The notes beneath the pieces are model-generated. The model was not told where the DNA came from, searched no databases, and worked only from the letters and a program-made list of their open reading frames with translations. The translations under genes and the position numbers were made by a program. From assembly GCF_028751195.1 (NCBI RefSeq), contig NZ_CP066784.1, positions 1,178,001 through 1,242,000 of the forward strand: a stretch of DNA of 64,000 bases. The letters run 5' to 3'. Positions within the stretch are counted from its first letter, which is position 1. Each line of letters opens with the position of its first letter. The DNA is from Alicyclobacillus sp. ALC3 (GTDB lineage: Bacteria > Bacillota > Bacilli > Alicyclobacillales > Alicyclobacillaceae). Positions 7,331 through 16,253 of the stretch are shown piece by piece.

Positions 7331-7426
7331 GGCAGCCGCGTCGGCAAATACGCAAGCGCACGGCGCACGTGATATGATAGAGCCACCGTACACGTTACAG
7401 AACGGCAGAGGAACGGGGGCGGTGCA

Positions 7427-8251
7427 TTGAACACGGGGCGTATAGCACTCATTACCGGCGGTAGTAGTGGCATCGGTGAAGCTTACGCAGCACACTTCTT
7501 AGAGACTGGCGGTCGAGTTGCATTACTCGGCCGATCCCCCGAAAAGTTGGAGCAAGCAACTCATCGCCTCGCAAATGGCTTGGGTTGGACAAACATCGAG
7601 GCGGACACCCACATACGCCGGTACAGTGCTGACGTGCGTGATGCTGACCAGGCAGACACTGTGGTCAGCGACGTAATGGATGCGTATGGCCACCTGGATG
7701 TTCTCGTGAACAACGCCGCGGGCAATTTTCCATGCCGCGCAGAGGATTTGTCTACAAACGGTTGGAATGCGGTCGTTCAGATTGTCCTCAACGGCACTTT
7801 CTTTTACTCCCGGGCGTTCGGTCGGGCTCTCATCGCGGCCAAGCATCCCGGTGTCATATTGAACGTCGTCGCATCCTACGCATGGACTGGCGGCCCCATG
7901 GTTGTCCATTCTGCAGCAGCAAAAGCAGGCGTCGTTGCCATGACGAAGACACTTGCAGTCGAATGGGCAGAACACCAAATTCGCGTCAACGCGATCGCAC
8001 CTGGGCCAATCGCTGACACCGGAGCCGCGACACAGCTGTGGCCCACAGAGACAGCGTATCAGCAAGTGTTGAGGAGTATCCCCGGCGGCAGATTGGGGAC
8101 AAAAGAAGAAGTAGCACGAGCGATGGGGTGGCTGACATCTGCAGAGAACACGTACTTAACTGGGGAAATCCTTGTGCTGGATGGCGGCCGAAGTTTAGGG
8201 AAAGCCGCCTTCTCACCCACGCGGCCTTCGCCAACATCAACCACACCATGA
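7427..8251 (+). CDS. fadH: 2,4-dienoyl-CoA reductase-type short-chain dehydrogenase
   Basis: NADPH-dependent reduction of 2,4-dienoyl-CoA in the oxidation of unsaturated fatty acids. The 274-residue protein has the SDR cofactor motif TGGSSGIG (10-17), NNAAGNF (96-102), and the same sequence signature as Bacillus FadH (NGWNAVVQIVLNGTFF, VVHSAAAKAGV, NAIAPGPI, a C-terminal LDGG). The usual YxxxK pair is replaced: position K-4 is Ser, and Tyr151 stands 15 residues before Lys166, the spacing used by mitochondrial DECR1. The start is TTG behind a G-rich site. It fits the acyl-CoA genes elsewhere in the window. Confidence 0.85.
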   Translation: MNTGRIALITGGSSGIGEAYAAHFLETGGRVALLGRSPEKLEQATHRLANGLGWTNIEADTHIRRYSADVRDADQADTVVSDVMDAYGHLDVLVNNAAGNFPCRAEDLSTNGWNAVVQIVLNGTFFYSRAFGRALIAAKHPGVILNVVASYAWTGGPMVVHSAAAKAGVVAMTKTLAVEWAEHQIRVNAIAPGPIADTGAATQLWPTETAYQQVLRSIPGGRLGTKEEVARAMGWLTSAENTYLTGEILVLDGGRSLGKAAFSPTRPSPTSTTP

Positions 8252-8306
8252 CCTGCCCGCAAAGGAAACGGGCAGTTCATCTGATTGTAGGAGTGACGCG
8301 AGACCG

Positions 8307-10871
8307 ATGACGTTGAAGGCAGTTTGGCGCAAGCGCCTCACCTCACATGTATCCACAGTATTTATGCTTGCCGTGGCGACTGCACTCGCCTATCCTACCT
8401 GGTTGTCAAGCGAACCGATGGCTCTCGACGATTTGCAGCAGTTGAATGCCCCCCAACGCGGTCTATTGGCGTGGTTTTATCAGCACGGCCACCTGCCGCT
8501 TTGGAACCCATTCAATTTTGCAGGGCAACCCTTCCTCGCTGCAGGACAATCCGGACCGTTTTATCTGCCAAATGTAGTGTTCTTACTCCTCCCCCTGCCA
8601 ACCGCGATGAAGGTCTCGTATTTGTTCCACGAGTTGCTCGGTTCCATCGGTATGTATGCGTTGTTGTGGCGTGTGACCAAACATAAGTTGGCGAGTTTCG
8701 CAGGGGCCCTCGCGTTCATCACATGCGGGTTTTTGCTCGGCCACGAGATTCATACCCAAATGTTTGACGCGTTCACGTGGATTCCGTTGTGCCTTCTCTT
8801 TTTGCAACGCATTCTCGACCGGCCGACCAGATTAAATATCGGTCTCTTCGGTGTGTTCTTCGCCATGGAGATTTACGCAGGTCACCCACAGGTGACCTTC
8901 TACTTATGTCTGATGATCGCTCTGTACGCGATATATTACAGCGTGTACCACGCGGTCCGTGCAAAGGCTTGGCGAGTCGGACTTCGCCACTTGCTGTATC
9001 CCATTCTAGGGGTCATGCTCGGACTTGGGCTGTCCGCTCTCCAATGGGCCCCTACACTCGACCTTGTGAACTACTCAGACCGAGTGGGTGTCAACTCTTC
9101 ATTTTTGTTGCTAGGCACGCTTCCAATCAGCGGTTTAATCCAGTTCCTCAGTCCGTTCCCCACTGGCGGAGGCTACACAGGTATCGCTTTTTCGGCTCCG
9201 GCTTACCTCAAACTGTTTCACGTTGGCGTCTACTGGGAGTACTTTCCGTATGTTGGAGTCATCTCGTTGACTCTGGCGACCGCAGTGCCGTTCAGCGAAT
9301 TTCGGCGGATTCCATCGACAGTGTTTTTATTTTTGTCGGCCGTGTTCTTTACTGCACTCGCGGAAGGCTATCACACCTTTCTCAAGTATATCCTCACGGA
9401 TGTCCCCGGTTTTAACTTCTTTCGCGTACCTGCTCGGTACACCGGACTGGCTGACATTTTGATCTGTGTTCTCGCAGCCATTGGCATTGTCCAGTTGTGG
9501 CGAGGCAACAAACGGCTTCGGACCATCACGGGATTTGTCGCCTTGGGCTACGCCGCAATTCTGACTGCGGTGCGACTGTTTGGTCCCCTGCGCCTTGCCC
9601 CCGCCCCAGCCTATTGGGTCGTGCTCGGCGTCCTTGTTGGTATAGCTGTTCTTTGTCTCTCCGTGCCCTGGCAAAACTTGCGTGCCGTACGGAATCCCAA
9701 GGTGGTCGCCGGCACCCTCGCTGTCCTTATGGTCGCGGACGCAATGATGCAAGGCGTCTCGATGTCTACACTTGTCCTCCACCGCTTGTCCGGCTATACA
9801 TACGAGTCCCCTGCAGCTGTGTATTTGCAAAAACGCCTCCTGGGGAGTCCGAACAACCCGTACCCATTTGAACGATTCGCAGCACTAGACCAGTCCAGCC
9901 TGTCCCAGGACCGAGTTCTGACTGATCGCATCCCTGCCCTAAACGGTGAAGACTCACTGGTCCCGCAGTGGTACACCAGTACCGCAAACTTAACCTGGGA
10001 TGACACGACCATGCTGGCTCAGCCGCTCTCGGTGTTCAACTGGCTAGACGTCAAATACGTCACAACTGCGCCTGGTGATGCCGTTTTGCCGATGGTCTCG
10101 TACGCCCCGGAGAGTTGGTCTGACACAATTGCAAAACTACCGTCTGGCCCTTCATCTCTGGCGATTTCCGTTTCATCTCCGTGGACTTCTGTCAATGTAC
10201 CGATTTTCTCGGTCACGCTCGAAAGTGGCACACAGGCACTCTCGCAGACTGTGAGCGGTTCCGCAAATGGCACCTATGTGGTGGCAATCCCTGCTGGTTG
10301 GCCGCGCAACACGCCGACCAAGGTGCGCATCAAGGACGAAAACCGAGCGCAGTCGATCACGATTAACTCCCTGCAAGTGAACGGGTTTACAGTGCAGGCT
10401 GCCCCGGTCAAGATTAACCAGACCTTGGCTCCGCCGGCCTGGAAAGTGGTGTACGAGACGCCGCATGTATGGGTTTGGAAAAACCCCAATCCGCTTCGCG
10501 CAGCCTGGGTCACACCCGACTCCCGGGCGCCTGGTTTGGCATCGAAAGATCGAACGAAACTGGTACAGTGGTCACCGAACCAGCAAGTGTGGGACACGTC
10601 CGGGGCGACGGGTGGGTGGTTCGTCCTGTCGCAGATGTACGATCCAAACTGGACGGCCACTGTGAATGGCCGTCCAGCACAAGTCGCTATGATTGGGGGC
10701 TTTTTAACCGGAGTCCGAGTGCCTGCGGGCAACCACCAGATTACTTTGCACTACCGGCCGCAGGCTCTCGTCTACGGCATGTGGCTGACGCTCATCGCCG
10801 CGGTTGTCCTCGCCGTGCTGCTGCTGTTCGGCCGCATCAGGGGATTTTCCAAGCGCCGAGCGTCACGTTGA
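8307..10871 (+). CDS. YfhO-family multi-span membrane protein
   Basis: An 854-residue protein with about a dozen membrane helices followed by an extracytoplasmic region and one last C-terminal helix. The N-terminal pattern PLWNPFNFAGQPFLAAGQSG and the C-terminal WTATVNG and HYRP elements are characteristic of YfhO, a GT-C-like family implicated in glycosylation of lipoteichoic acid or other envelope lipids in Bacillus. The start is an ATG 55 bases after the FadH stop. Its last 35 bases overlap the convergent HtrA gene. An 11-bp perfect inverted repeat lies within it at 10649-10677. Confidence 0.82.
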   Translation: MTLKAVWRKRLTSHVSTVFMLAVATALAYPTWLSSEPMALDDLQQLNAPQRGLLAWFYQHGHLPLWNPFNFAGQPFLAAGQSGPFYLPNVVFLLLPLPTAMKVSYLFHELLGSIGMYALLWRVTKHKLASFAGALAFITCGFLLGHEIHTQMFDAFTWIPLCLLFLQRILDRPTRLNIGLFGVFFAMEIYAGHPQVTFYLCLMIALYAIYYSVYHAVRAKAWRVGLRHLLYPILGVMLGLGLSALQWAPTLDLVNYSDRVGVNSSFLLLGTLPISGLIQFLSPFPTGGGYTGIAFSAPAYLKLFHVGVYWEYFPYVGVISLTLATAVPFSEFRRIPSTVFLFLSAVFFTALAEGYHTFLKYILTDVPGFNFFRVPARYTGLADILICVLAAIGIVQLWRGNKRLRTITGFVALGYAAILTAVRLFGPLRLAPAPAYWVVLGVLVGIAVLCLSVPWQNLRAVRNPKVVAGTLAVLMVADAMMQGVSMSTLVLHRLSGYTYESPAAVYLQKRLLGSPNNPYPFERFAALDQSSLSQDRVLTDRIPALNGEDSLVPQWYTSTANLTWDDTTMLAQPLSVFNWLDVKYVTTAPGDAVLPMVSYAPESWSDTIAKLPSGPSSLAISVSSPWTSVNVPIFSVTLESGTQALSQTVSGSANGTYVVAIPAGWPRNTPTKVRIKDENRAQSITINSLQVNGFTVQAAPVKINQTLAPPAWKVVYETPHVWVWKNPNPLRAAWVTPDSRAPGLASKDRTKLVQWSPNQQVWDTSGATGGWFVLSQMYDPNWTATVNGRPAQVAMIGGFLTGVRVPAGNHQITLHYRPQALVYGMWLTLIAAVVLAVLLLFGRIRGFSKRRASR

Positions 10872-12018
10872 GTGTCATCTTCTTGCCGTGTCGCAAGATG
10901 TCGAGGTGGACGACGTCTCCGACGGCGTATTGAGAAATATCCGCCGTCAACTGTGCGACACTCGTGACGGGTTTGCCGTTCATCGCCGTGATGATGTCCC
11001 CGTCTCCAACCGGATTGTTGCTGCCGCCGGTGTCGCCGTGCAGTCCGGCTTTCGCCGCAGGGCCATTCTTCACCGTTGATATGACCAGAATGCCTTGCCC
11101 GACCGGGAGCTTAAACTGCGCTTGAAGACCGGGGTCAATATTCACAGCTTGAATACCGAGCCACGGATGCGCAATGGTCTGCCCCTTTAGCAACTGCGGC
11201 AGGAGTCTCCTGAATCGGTCAATCGGAATCGCGAAACCGATACCGACAAAACCTTGTACGGGGCTTTCAATTGCCGTGTTAATTCCCACCACTTGGCCAG
11301 CGGCATTAAACAGTGGTCCACCGGAGTTCCCCGGATTCAGTGCTGCGTCAGTTTGGATTAGCCCGCTCATCTCGCGTCCACTCTGAGACGGCATCGAACG
11401 GTTCAAACCGCTGACGATGCCTTCAGTGATGGTCGCAGTTAACTGGAACGGGTTTCCGATGGCCACGACCGGTTGCCCTGGCAGAAGGGTTGTTGCAGTT
11501 CCGAGCGACAACGGCTGAACACCCTTGGGCGGATTGATGTGCACAACAGCAAGGTCATCAAGCGGGTCCGTGCCGACCACTGTGCCTTGATAAGTGCCGC
11601 TTACGCCAGTTACTGTCACATGTTTTTGACCATTTACGACGTGGTTGTTCGTGGCGAGGTCGCCGGCGTTGTTGATCAAAAAGCCGGTGCCAATGTCTTC
11701 AGTCGGACCATTTTTGCTATTTGCTCCAGTTACAACAGTGATTGTAAAGATGCTTGGACGCGCCGCCTTGTAGATTGCGACGGCATTGACCGCACCACCG
11801 GAAGTCGTAACAGCAGCGGTTGTCCCTGTCGGGCCGGAAAGGACCTGTTCTTGTGGAGGCAACTGCAAACTTTGCAGGACATGCGCCTCAAAGCCTCCAC
11901 CGACTACCATACCGAGGACGAACAGGACGACGCCGACCGCGACCGCACCGGACCGTCCGCTTCGCCTGCGCGAGGACTGGAAATCCCAATCGTCAAAGTC
12001 TTGCCGCCAGCGTGCCAT
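10837..12018 (-). CDS. HtrA/DegP-type membrane-anchored serine protease with PDZ domain
   Basis: Quality-control protease at the outer face of the membrane. The 393 residues comprise a cytoplasmic basic-acidic N-terminus, one membrane helix (about 24-44), a trypsin-like domain with catalytic His126 (TNNHVV), Asp155 (DDLAVV) and Ser232 (GNSGGPLF), and one PDZ domain (about 280-390). The start ATG at 12018 has GGGGGGAGGG six bases upstream; an in-frame TTG at 12036 lies before that site and is rejected. In Bacillus such genes answer to CssRS, but no such site is recognised here. Confidence 0.92.
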   Translation of the reverse strand: MARWRQDFDDWDFQSSRRRSGRSGAVAVGVVLFVLGMVVGGGFEAHVLQSLQLPPQEQVLSGPTGTTAAVTTSGGAVNAVAIYKAARPSIFTITVVTGANSKNGPTEDIGTGFLINNAGDLATNNHVVNGQKHVTVTGVSGTYQGTVVGTDPLDDLAVVHINPPKGVQPLSLGTATTLLPGQPVVAIGNPFQLTATITEGIVSGLNRSMPSQSGREMSGLIQTDAALNPGNSGGPLFNAAGQVVGINTAIESPVQGFVGIGFAIPIDRFRRLLPQLLKGQTIAHPWLGIQAVNIDPGLQAQFKLPVGQGILVISTVKNGPAAKAGLHGDTGGSNNPVGDGDIITAMNGKPVTSVAQLTADISQYAVGDVVHLDILRHGKKMTLNVTLGAWKIP

Positions 12019-12107
12019 GCGTATCCCTCCCCCCAACCTATATGTCTCTCATCATACCTGATCACCCACAGAGCGCAAAGGGCAAATGGTCACCCTGCGC
12101 CGTCACC

Positions 12108-14105
12108 CTATGCCTGGCGATACTGTGTAAACCACTCGTCAGCGTGCTGCCAGGCAGCAAGTCCTTCCTCCGACAGCTCTGAGGTTGTCGTCGACAAATG
12201 CAGGGACAACTCTGCCATGGCAGTGTCAATGATGTCAGCAGCCCCCGTTCGCCAGTGTTGGCGTTTTGCGTCGGTGACGTGCTGCAAAATCCGCCCCAAT
12301 TCTGCGCGGATTTCCTGTGTCGCAATCTCCTCGACATCGACTCTCATCGTCTGCTGCCCTTCGCCCTCGAAAAACTGCCGAGCGGATTTAAAGTGAGTGA
12401 AGGCTGGGACGAAGGCGCGCGCATCGACAACTGCAAACTCAGTTTGAACTGCACTGTCGTCACGTTCTGGCTCCTGTGCAACAGCAATCGCTCCCCCGCC
12501 GACCTCGTCAAGTTCGACTTGCAGTGTGTCCCGCCACCTAGACAGTGCGTCCGCCGTCTGACGCTTGATTCGCAAGGCGAAAGTGCGCGCCTCCAAGTCA
12601 ACCTGGCGCGACAATGTGGTCGCCAATTCAGCTGCAGCGTCCATCAACGCCTCCCGAATCCGGCCACTGTCACGGAAACGGCCCGGGTGAAAGGCCTCGC
12701 GAAACAATTCCCCCAACCGCAGGCGAATGCGCTCGCCGGCGTGAAACGACAGTTCATCCCAACCAGCGGCCAGTGACCTCTCAATCTCACTTGAACCTTC
12801 TGCGACCTGACTGCGCAGCGTCAAAAGGCGGGTGTTAAGCTGGGAACAGGCTTGTGCGCGCTGTGCTCTGGCTGCTTCGTCAGTTTCCCGGTTCTTGCGC
12901 ACAGTCAACCAGCGAGCGTGGACTTGCCGCCCGACCTGACCGAGCACTCGGCCTACAGCGCTCTGTGCCAATTCCAGCCGATTCTCCTCAGAGACGCTTC
13001 TCAGGGACTCCGCCAGCTCCGGGACACCTGACCGAGCGAGAAGTGCTTGACCCTCAGGGAGTGTCTCACCAGCAGCCAGGCCAAGCCGTTGCGACGCGAG
13101 TTGCTGAAACTGAGGTTGGTCGGGGTTAATCGCGAGCTGCGCCCCAGCGAGCGCTAACTGGCTGGAAACTTCAAACACACGTGGGCGTCTGATCCCAGCC
13201 TGTCGCAGCTCGCTTTCAACCCGCTCGCGTACGGCCGCTCGCTCTTCGTCCGAAACCGCCAGGTCAACTGCGTTAATCACGACAAACAGCTTGTCTGTCT
13301 TGAGCACGTCTTGCACGCCAGCGAGTTGTAACAGGAAATCTTTGTCCGCTCGTGAAAATGCGTGTGTATAGTACAGTACAAACATAATCGCGTCCGCACG
13401 ACTCATGTACCGGAACGCAACGTCGGTATGGCGCCGATGAACAGAGTCGACGCCTGGCGTGTCCACCATGTCAAACCCGTCTTGTAGCAGAGTCGATGGA
13501 TGACTCACGTCGACTTGTTTGAGGAAACAGGCGATCCGTTCATCGGCTGTATAGGCTCGCAGCTGCGCGCGCGAGACAGGCCAGCTTGTTCCCAGTCGCT
13601 CGCGCATATCTGCATAACCGCTGGCCACAGCCTGCAGAAAAGCAGCCGGCCGGCGAGCCGGCACGGGAAGTTGCGGCAGTTTTAGTGTTGTGGCGACGTC
13701 GAGTGCTTCCGCCATCGTGGCAGCCGGTCGGTGCACCTGATTCAGGGCGTCTTCGACATCCTCCCAGAGTTCGTCCACAGTCTTTGCTGTCACTACGACT
13801 TGCGTTTCCTCATCCGCTGTCAGTCGAGTCACAGCTGCAGTAGTCGGATTCGGTGATACTGCCAATAATGGGTCTTCCAGAAGGGCGTTTAAGAGTGACG
13901 ACTTGCCCGCCGAAAATGCGCCAAACACTGCGACCAAGCGGCGCGAATCGAGCATCCTCCGCCGGACGTCGTCGAGTTCCTTGTGCCACTGCTCAACCTC
14001 AGACAGGCCGTCAAGGATGTTCAGAGCCGCATCAAGTTCATCCACCAAGCGGCCAAGAGATGCTTCATGACAAGTTCTGTCTGTTGTAGTCGTGTGCTCG
14101 CTCAT
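12108..14105 (-). CDS. Dynamin-like GTPase, second half of a split DynA
   Basis: Predicted membrane-remodelling GTPase of 665 residues. The G1 loop GAFSAGKSS lies at 62-70, followed by G2 Thr (NPTTAAVT), G3 DTPGVDS and G4 NAVD; a long helical stalk follows. The chosen ATG at 14105 has AGGGGGCG just upstream and overlaps the end of the other dynamin gene by 41 bases, implying translational coupling. Together the two proteins (517 plus 665) equal the length of Bacillus DynA, in which two dynamin units are fused. Probably the C-terminal unit. Confidence 0.85.
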   Translation of the reverse strand: MSEHTTTTDRTCHEASLGRLVDELDAALNILDGLSEVEQWHKELDDVRRRMLDSRRLVAVFGAFSAGKSSLLNALLEDPLLAVSPNPTTAAVTRLTADEETQVVVTAKTVDELWEDVEDALNQVHRPAATMAEALDVATTLKLPQLPVPARRPAAFLQAVASGYADMRERLGTSWPVSRAQLRAYTADERIACFLKQVDVSHPSTLLQDGFDMVDTPGVDSVHRRHTDVAFRYMSRADAIMFVLYYTHAFSRADKDFLLQLAGVQDVLKTDKLFVVINAVDLAVSDEERAAVRERVESELRQAGIRRPRVFEVSSQLALAGAQLAINPDQPQFQQLASQRLGLAAGETLPEGQALLARSGVPELAESLRSVSEENRLELAQSAVGRVLGQVGRQVHARWLTVRKNRETDEAARAQRAQACSQLNTRLLTLRSQVAEGSSEIERSLAAGWDELSFHAGERIRLRLGELFREAFHPGRFRDSGRIREALMDAAAELATTLSRQVDLEARTFALRIKRQTADALSRWRDTLQVELDEVGGGAIAVAQEPERDDSAVQTEFAVVDARAFVPAFTHFKSARQFFEGEGQQTMRVDVEEIATQEIRAELGRILQHVTDAKRQHWRTGAADIIDTAMAELSLHLSTTTSELSEEGLAAWQHADEWFTQYRQA

Positions 14106-15618
14106 CGGTCGCCCCCTGTTTCGCGAGTAGGTTTTCCTCATCTGTCTGGCAGAGCGTTGCAACTTGTCGTGCTCGCTCCGTTTGGACTTCCAGCCATGCC
14201 CCTACAGCACTGTGTTTCTGCTCCACCTCTGCCAGGTCAACAGCTCTTTGGACCTGAGCTTTGTCGAGCTGCTCAAGTTCTGCAGCAAACCACTCGTCGA
14301 GCCAATCGCCTAGTCTCGCGCTGAAGCGTCGTTTCAGTCCTGCAACAACGTCCTTTACGTACTGGTACGAGTACTCCTGTGAAACGAGTGCTCCGGTTTT
14401 CACCTGGTTTTGGCACTCTGCGAGACTGACTTCCACATCTACCCGGTCCACACTGCCAAGCCACTTTTCGTCTGCCCAGTCAGCCGCGTGCACCATGCCG
14501 CGAAGGTGCCCTTGCAGCGGCCAAACCAAGAATGTTCGCGTCCGGTCTGCGAGGTCGTTTACGAACTTCTCCAGACGACGCGCTCGCTCGCTCTCTATTT
14601 TTTGTTGAGTGCTGAACCAGCCGCTGCGAAAGCCTGGCCGCGAACTCTCAATATAAGCACGGCCAAGCTCGGTTGTCCCGTACGGAGCAATTTGTGCCAA
14701 ATCGACTTCGCGGACGAGGTTTTGCCGCTGTTCCTCCTGGTGGGCCAAAATCGCATGACGTTCGCTCTGCAGTGATGTCTCTAGCGCTTGCTTTTCCCGG
14801 GCCAGGTCAGCCCACCACTGCTCAGCTTCCGCGGTATCATACGGGATCACGCCAAAGGCCTCGCGGACTTGAAGGTCGATGCCCAAGCGTTGTTCAGCCA
14901 GAACGCTATCGACGTGCTGTTCGACAAGGTCGTGCAGCGATCTCAGAACCCTCTCCCGGACCCACGCATCGCTGTGGGCGCCAAGGTCGCGCACAGCCCT
15001 CTCCAGCATCGCGAACTGATTGTAGACTGAACTTCGCGTAGAGGTATAAAACACTTGTTCCGCGTCAATCTCCCAAGTTTCCAGCGCTCGGTCAACACCA
15101 CTTTGAAACTCTTCAAAGGGAAGTTCGAAGTCCAAGTGCTTATCGACCTGATTAATTACGAACCACACACGCTTGCCCTCTGATGTCAGCGTATGTGCGA
15201 GTTCCAGGTTCGCCTCTGCTTCGACATGCTGATAGTCGGCGACGAGCACCACAACGTCAGCCCTGTGTAACACTGCTTCGGTCGCTCTTTGATGTGCCTC
15301 GTCGGTCGAGTCAATTCCCGGCGTGTCGTACAACAGCACGCGTCCCTCAGTGTCCCGCATTGCAACTTGTGCGACTTCTGATGTCGTTGGCACTGCTCCG
15401 GTTTCAAGTGCACCGCCGCCTAGGAGCGCGTTCAAGAGACTCGACTTCCCTGCGGAAAACAAGCCGCAAAAAGCTACGATCACTTGTGGCGAAGGAGTTT
15501 CGAACCGTGCGCACAAGTCACCCACGCGATTCGCTATCTCCTCATCCCCCGCCTCTAGCAACGCCGATTGTACGCTTCGCAAATACGACAGAGTCGTCAA
15601 CTGCTCCGCTGAAATCAT
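14065..15618 (-). CDS. Dynamin-like GTPase, first half of a split DynA
   Basis: A 517-residue GTPase with G1 GLFSAGKSS (52-60), switch Thr in VPTTSEVA, G3 DTPGIDS (98-104) and G4 NQVD (156-159), then long helical segments. It precedes and overlaps the second dynamin gene on the same strand. In characterised bacterial systems adjacent or fused dynamins assemble together on membranes; membrane surveillance or fusion is inferred. The start is an ATG preceded by a purine-rich GGGAGAGG. Confidence 0.85.
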   Translation of the reverse strand: MISAEQLTTLSYLRSVQSALLEAGDEEIANRVGDLCARFETPSPQVIVAFCGLFSAGKSSLLNALLGGGALETGAVPTTSEVAQVAMRDTEGRVLLYDTPGIDSTDEAHQRATEAVLHRADVVVLVADYQHVEAEANLELAHTLTSEGKRVWFVINQVDKHLDFELPFEEFQSGVDRALETWEIDAEQVFYTSTRSSVYNQFAMLERAVRDLGAHSDAWVRERVLRSLHDLVEQHVDSVLAEQRLGIDLQVREAFGVIPYDTAEAEQWWADLAREKQALETSLQSERHAILAHQEEQRQNLVREVDLAQIAPYGTTELGRAYIESSRPGFRSGWFSTQQKIESERARRLEKFVNDLADRTRTFLVWPLQGHLRGMVHAADWADEKWLGSVDRVDVEVSLAECQNQVKTGALVSQEYSYQYVKDVVAGLKRRFSARLGDWLDEWFAAELEQLDKAQVQRAVDLAEVEQKHSAVGAWLEVQTERARQVATLCQTDEENLLAKQGATDERAHDYNRQNLS

Positions 15619-15786
15619 AGGCCTCTCCCTTAACCGTAAACTGATCCACCGTAAGACGAAAAATCCCCCTACCTGCCATCATACCACCTCACTCCCATCT
15701 CGTGTGCCGACCGAGGACAATCGTCCATCCTCCCCTCCCCTCGCAGCCATAACATGCAGAGAAAAGTCGTCAGGAGGTGAGGAATT

Positions 15787-16170
15787 GTGCAGATGAATAC
15801 ACTCATCAAGGTCGGGTCACTCGCGTTCGACGTCGTACAAGACGAAAAGATCCGCGCGCTCGCCACAATGGTCCACCATGGTGGTCGACGGCGCGGTCTA
15901 TGGGGACAACCGCCGTCCACTGGCAGCAAAGCGGCGGTCGCCAAGCCGGAACCCCAACCTGCAGAACCGAGCGCGCCGAAGGAGAAATCCAGCGGCGGTA
16001 AAGCGCCAGGCCGCATCCGTATTCCCTTTGAACTGAATCCAGGGGAACGGCTGCCGTGGCAGACGGGCGGTCCAATGTTTGGGGTTCCGCTAGGCAAGTA
16101 CGTTAAGGGCGGCAACGGGAAAAAGGCCATGCACTACGCTGGGACTCTCGGCAAGATGTTGTTAAAGTGA
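15787..16170 (+). CDS. Small basic protein, unknown
   Basis: A 127-residue protein starting at GTG with AGGAGGTG eight bases upstream; an ATG at 15793 would be too far from that site. The middle is rich in Pro, Ala and Lys and probably disordered, and the C-terminus is Gly/Lys rich (GKYVKGGNGKKAMHYAG). No family recognised. It is divergent from the dynamin pair and precedes the YtpB homologue, from which it is separated by the paired hairpins at 16193-16233. Confidence 0.6.
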   Translation: MQMNTLIKVGSLAFDVVQDEKIRALATMVHHGGRRRGLWGQPPSTGSKAAVAKPEPQPAEPSAPKEKSSGGKAPGRIRIPFELNPGERLPWQTGGPMFGVPLGKYVKGGNGKKAMHYAGTLGKMLLK

Positions 16171-16192
16171 ATGGCGGTTATACTAAGCGTAC

Positions 16193-16233
16193 GACCGTAG
16201 CGCCTCGGTTGATCTACGGTCACACCGAGGCGC
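16193..16233 (+). promoter_or_regulatory. Two mutually exclusive hairpins before the YtpB-homologue ribosome site
   Basis: GACCGTAG (16193-16200) pairs with CTACGGTC (16214-16221), and GCGCCTCGGT (16200-16209) pairs with ACCGAGGCGC (16224-16233). Both are perfect, share base 16200, and the arms are interleaved with connecting loops of 0, 4 and 2 bases, too short for an easy H-type pseudoknot. They therefore look like alternative hairpins just upstream of the Shine-Dalgarno GAGGAGG at 16241. There is no T-run, so this is not a standard terminator. Confidence 0.55.
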
Positions 16234-16253
16234 CCATTCCGAGGAGGGTTCGT

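Noticed and set aside
16167..16253. Upstream GTG start of the YtpB homologue
   Set aside because: It would translate the paired hairpins and lacks a ribosome site; TTG 16254 fits family length.
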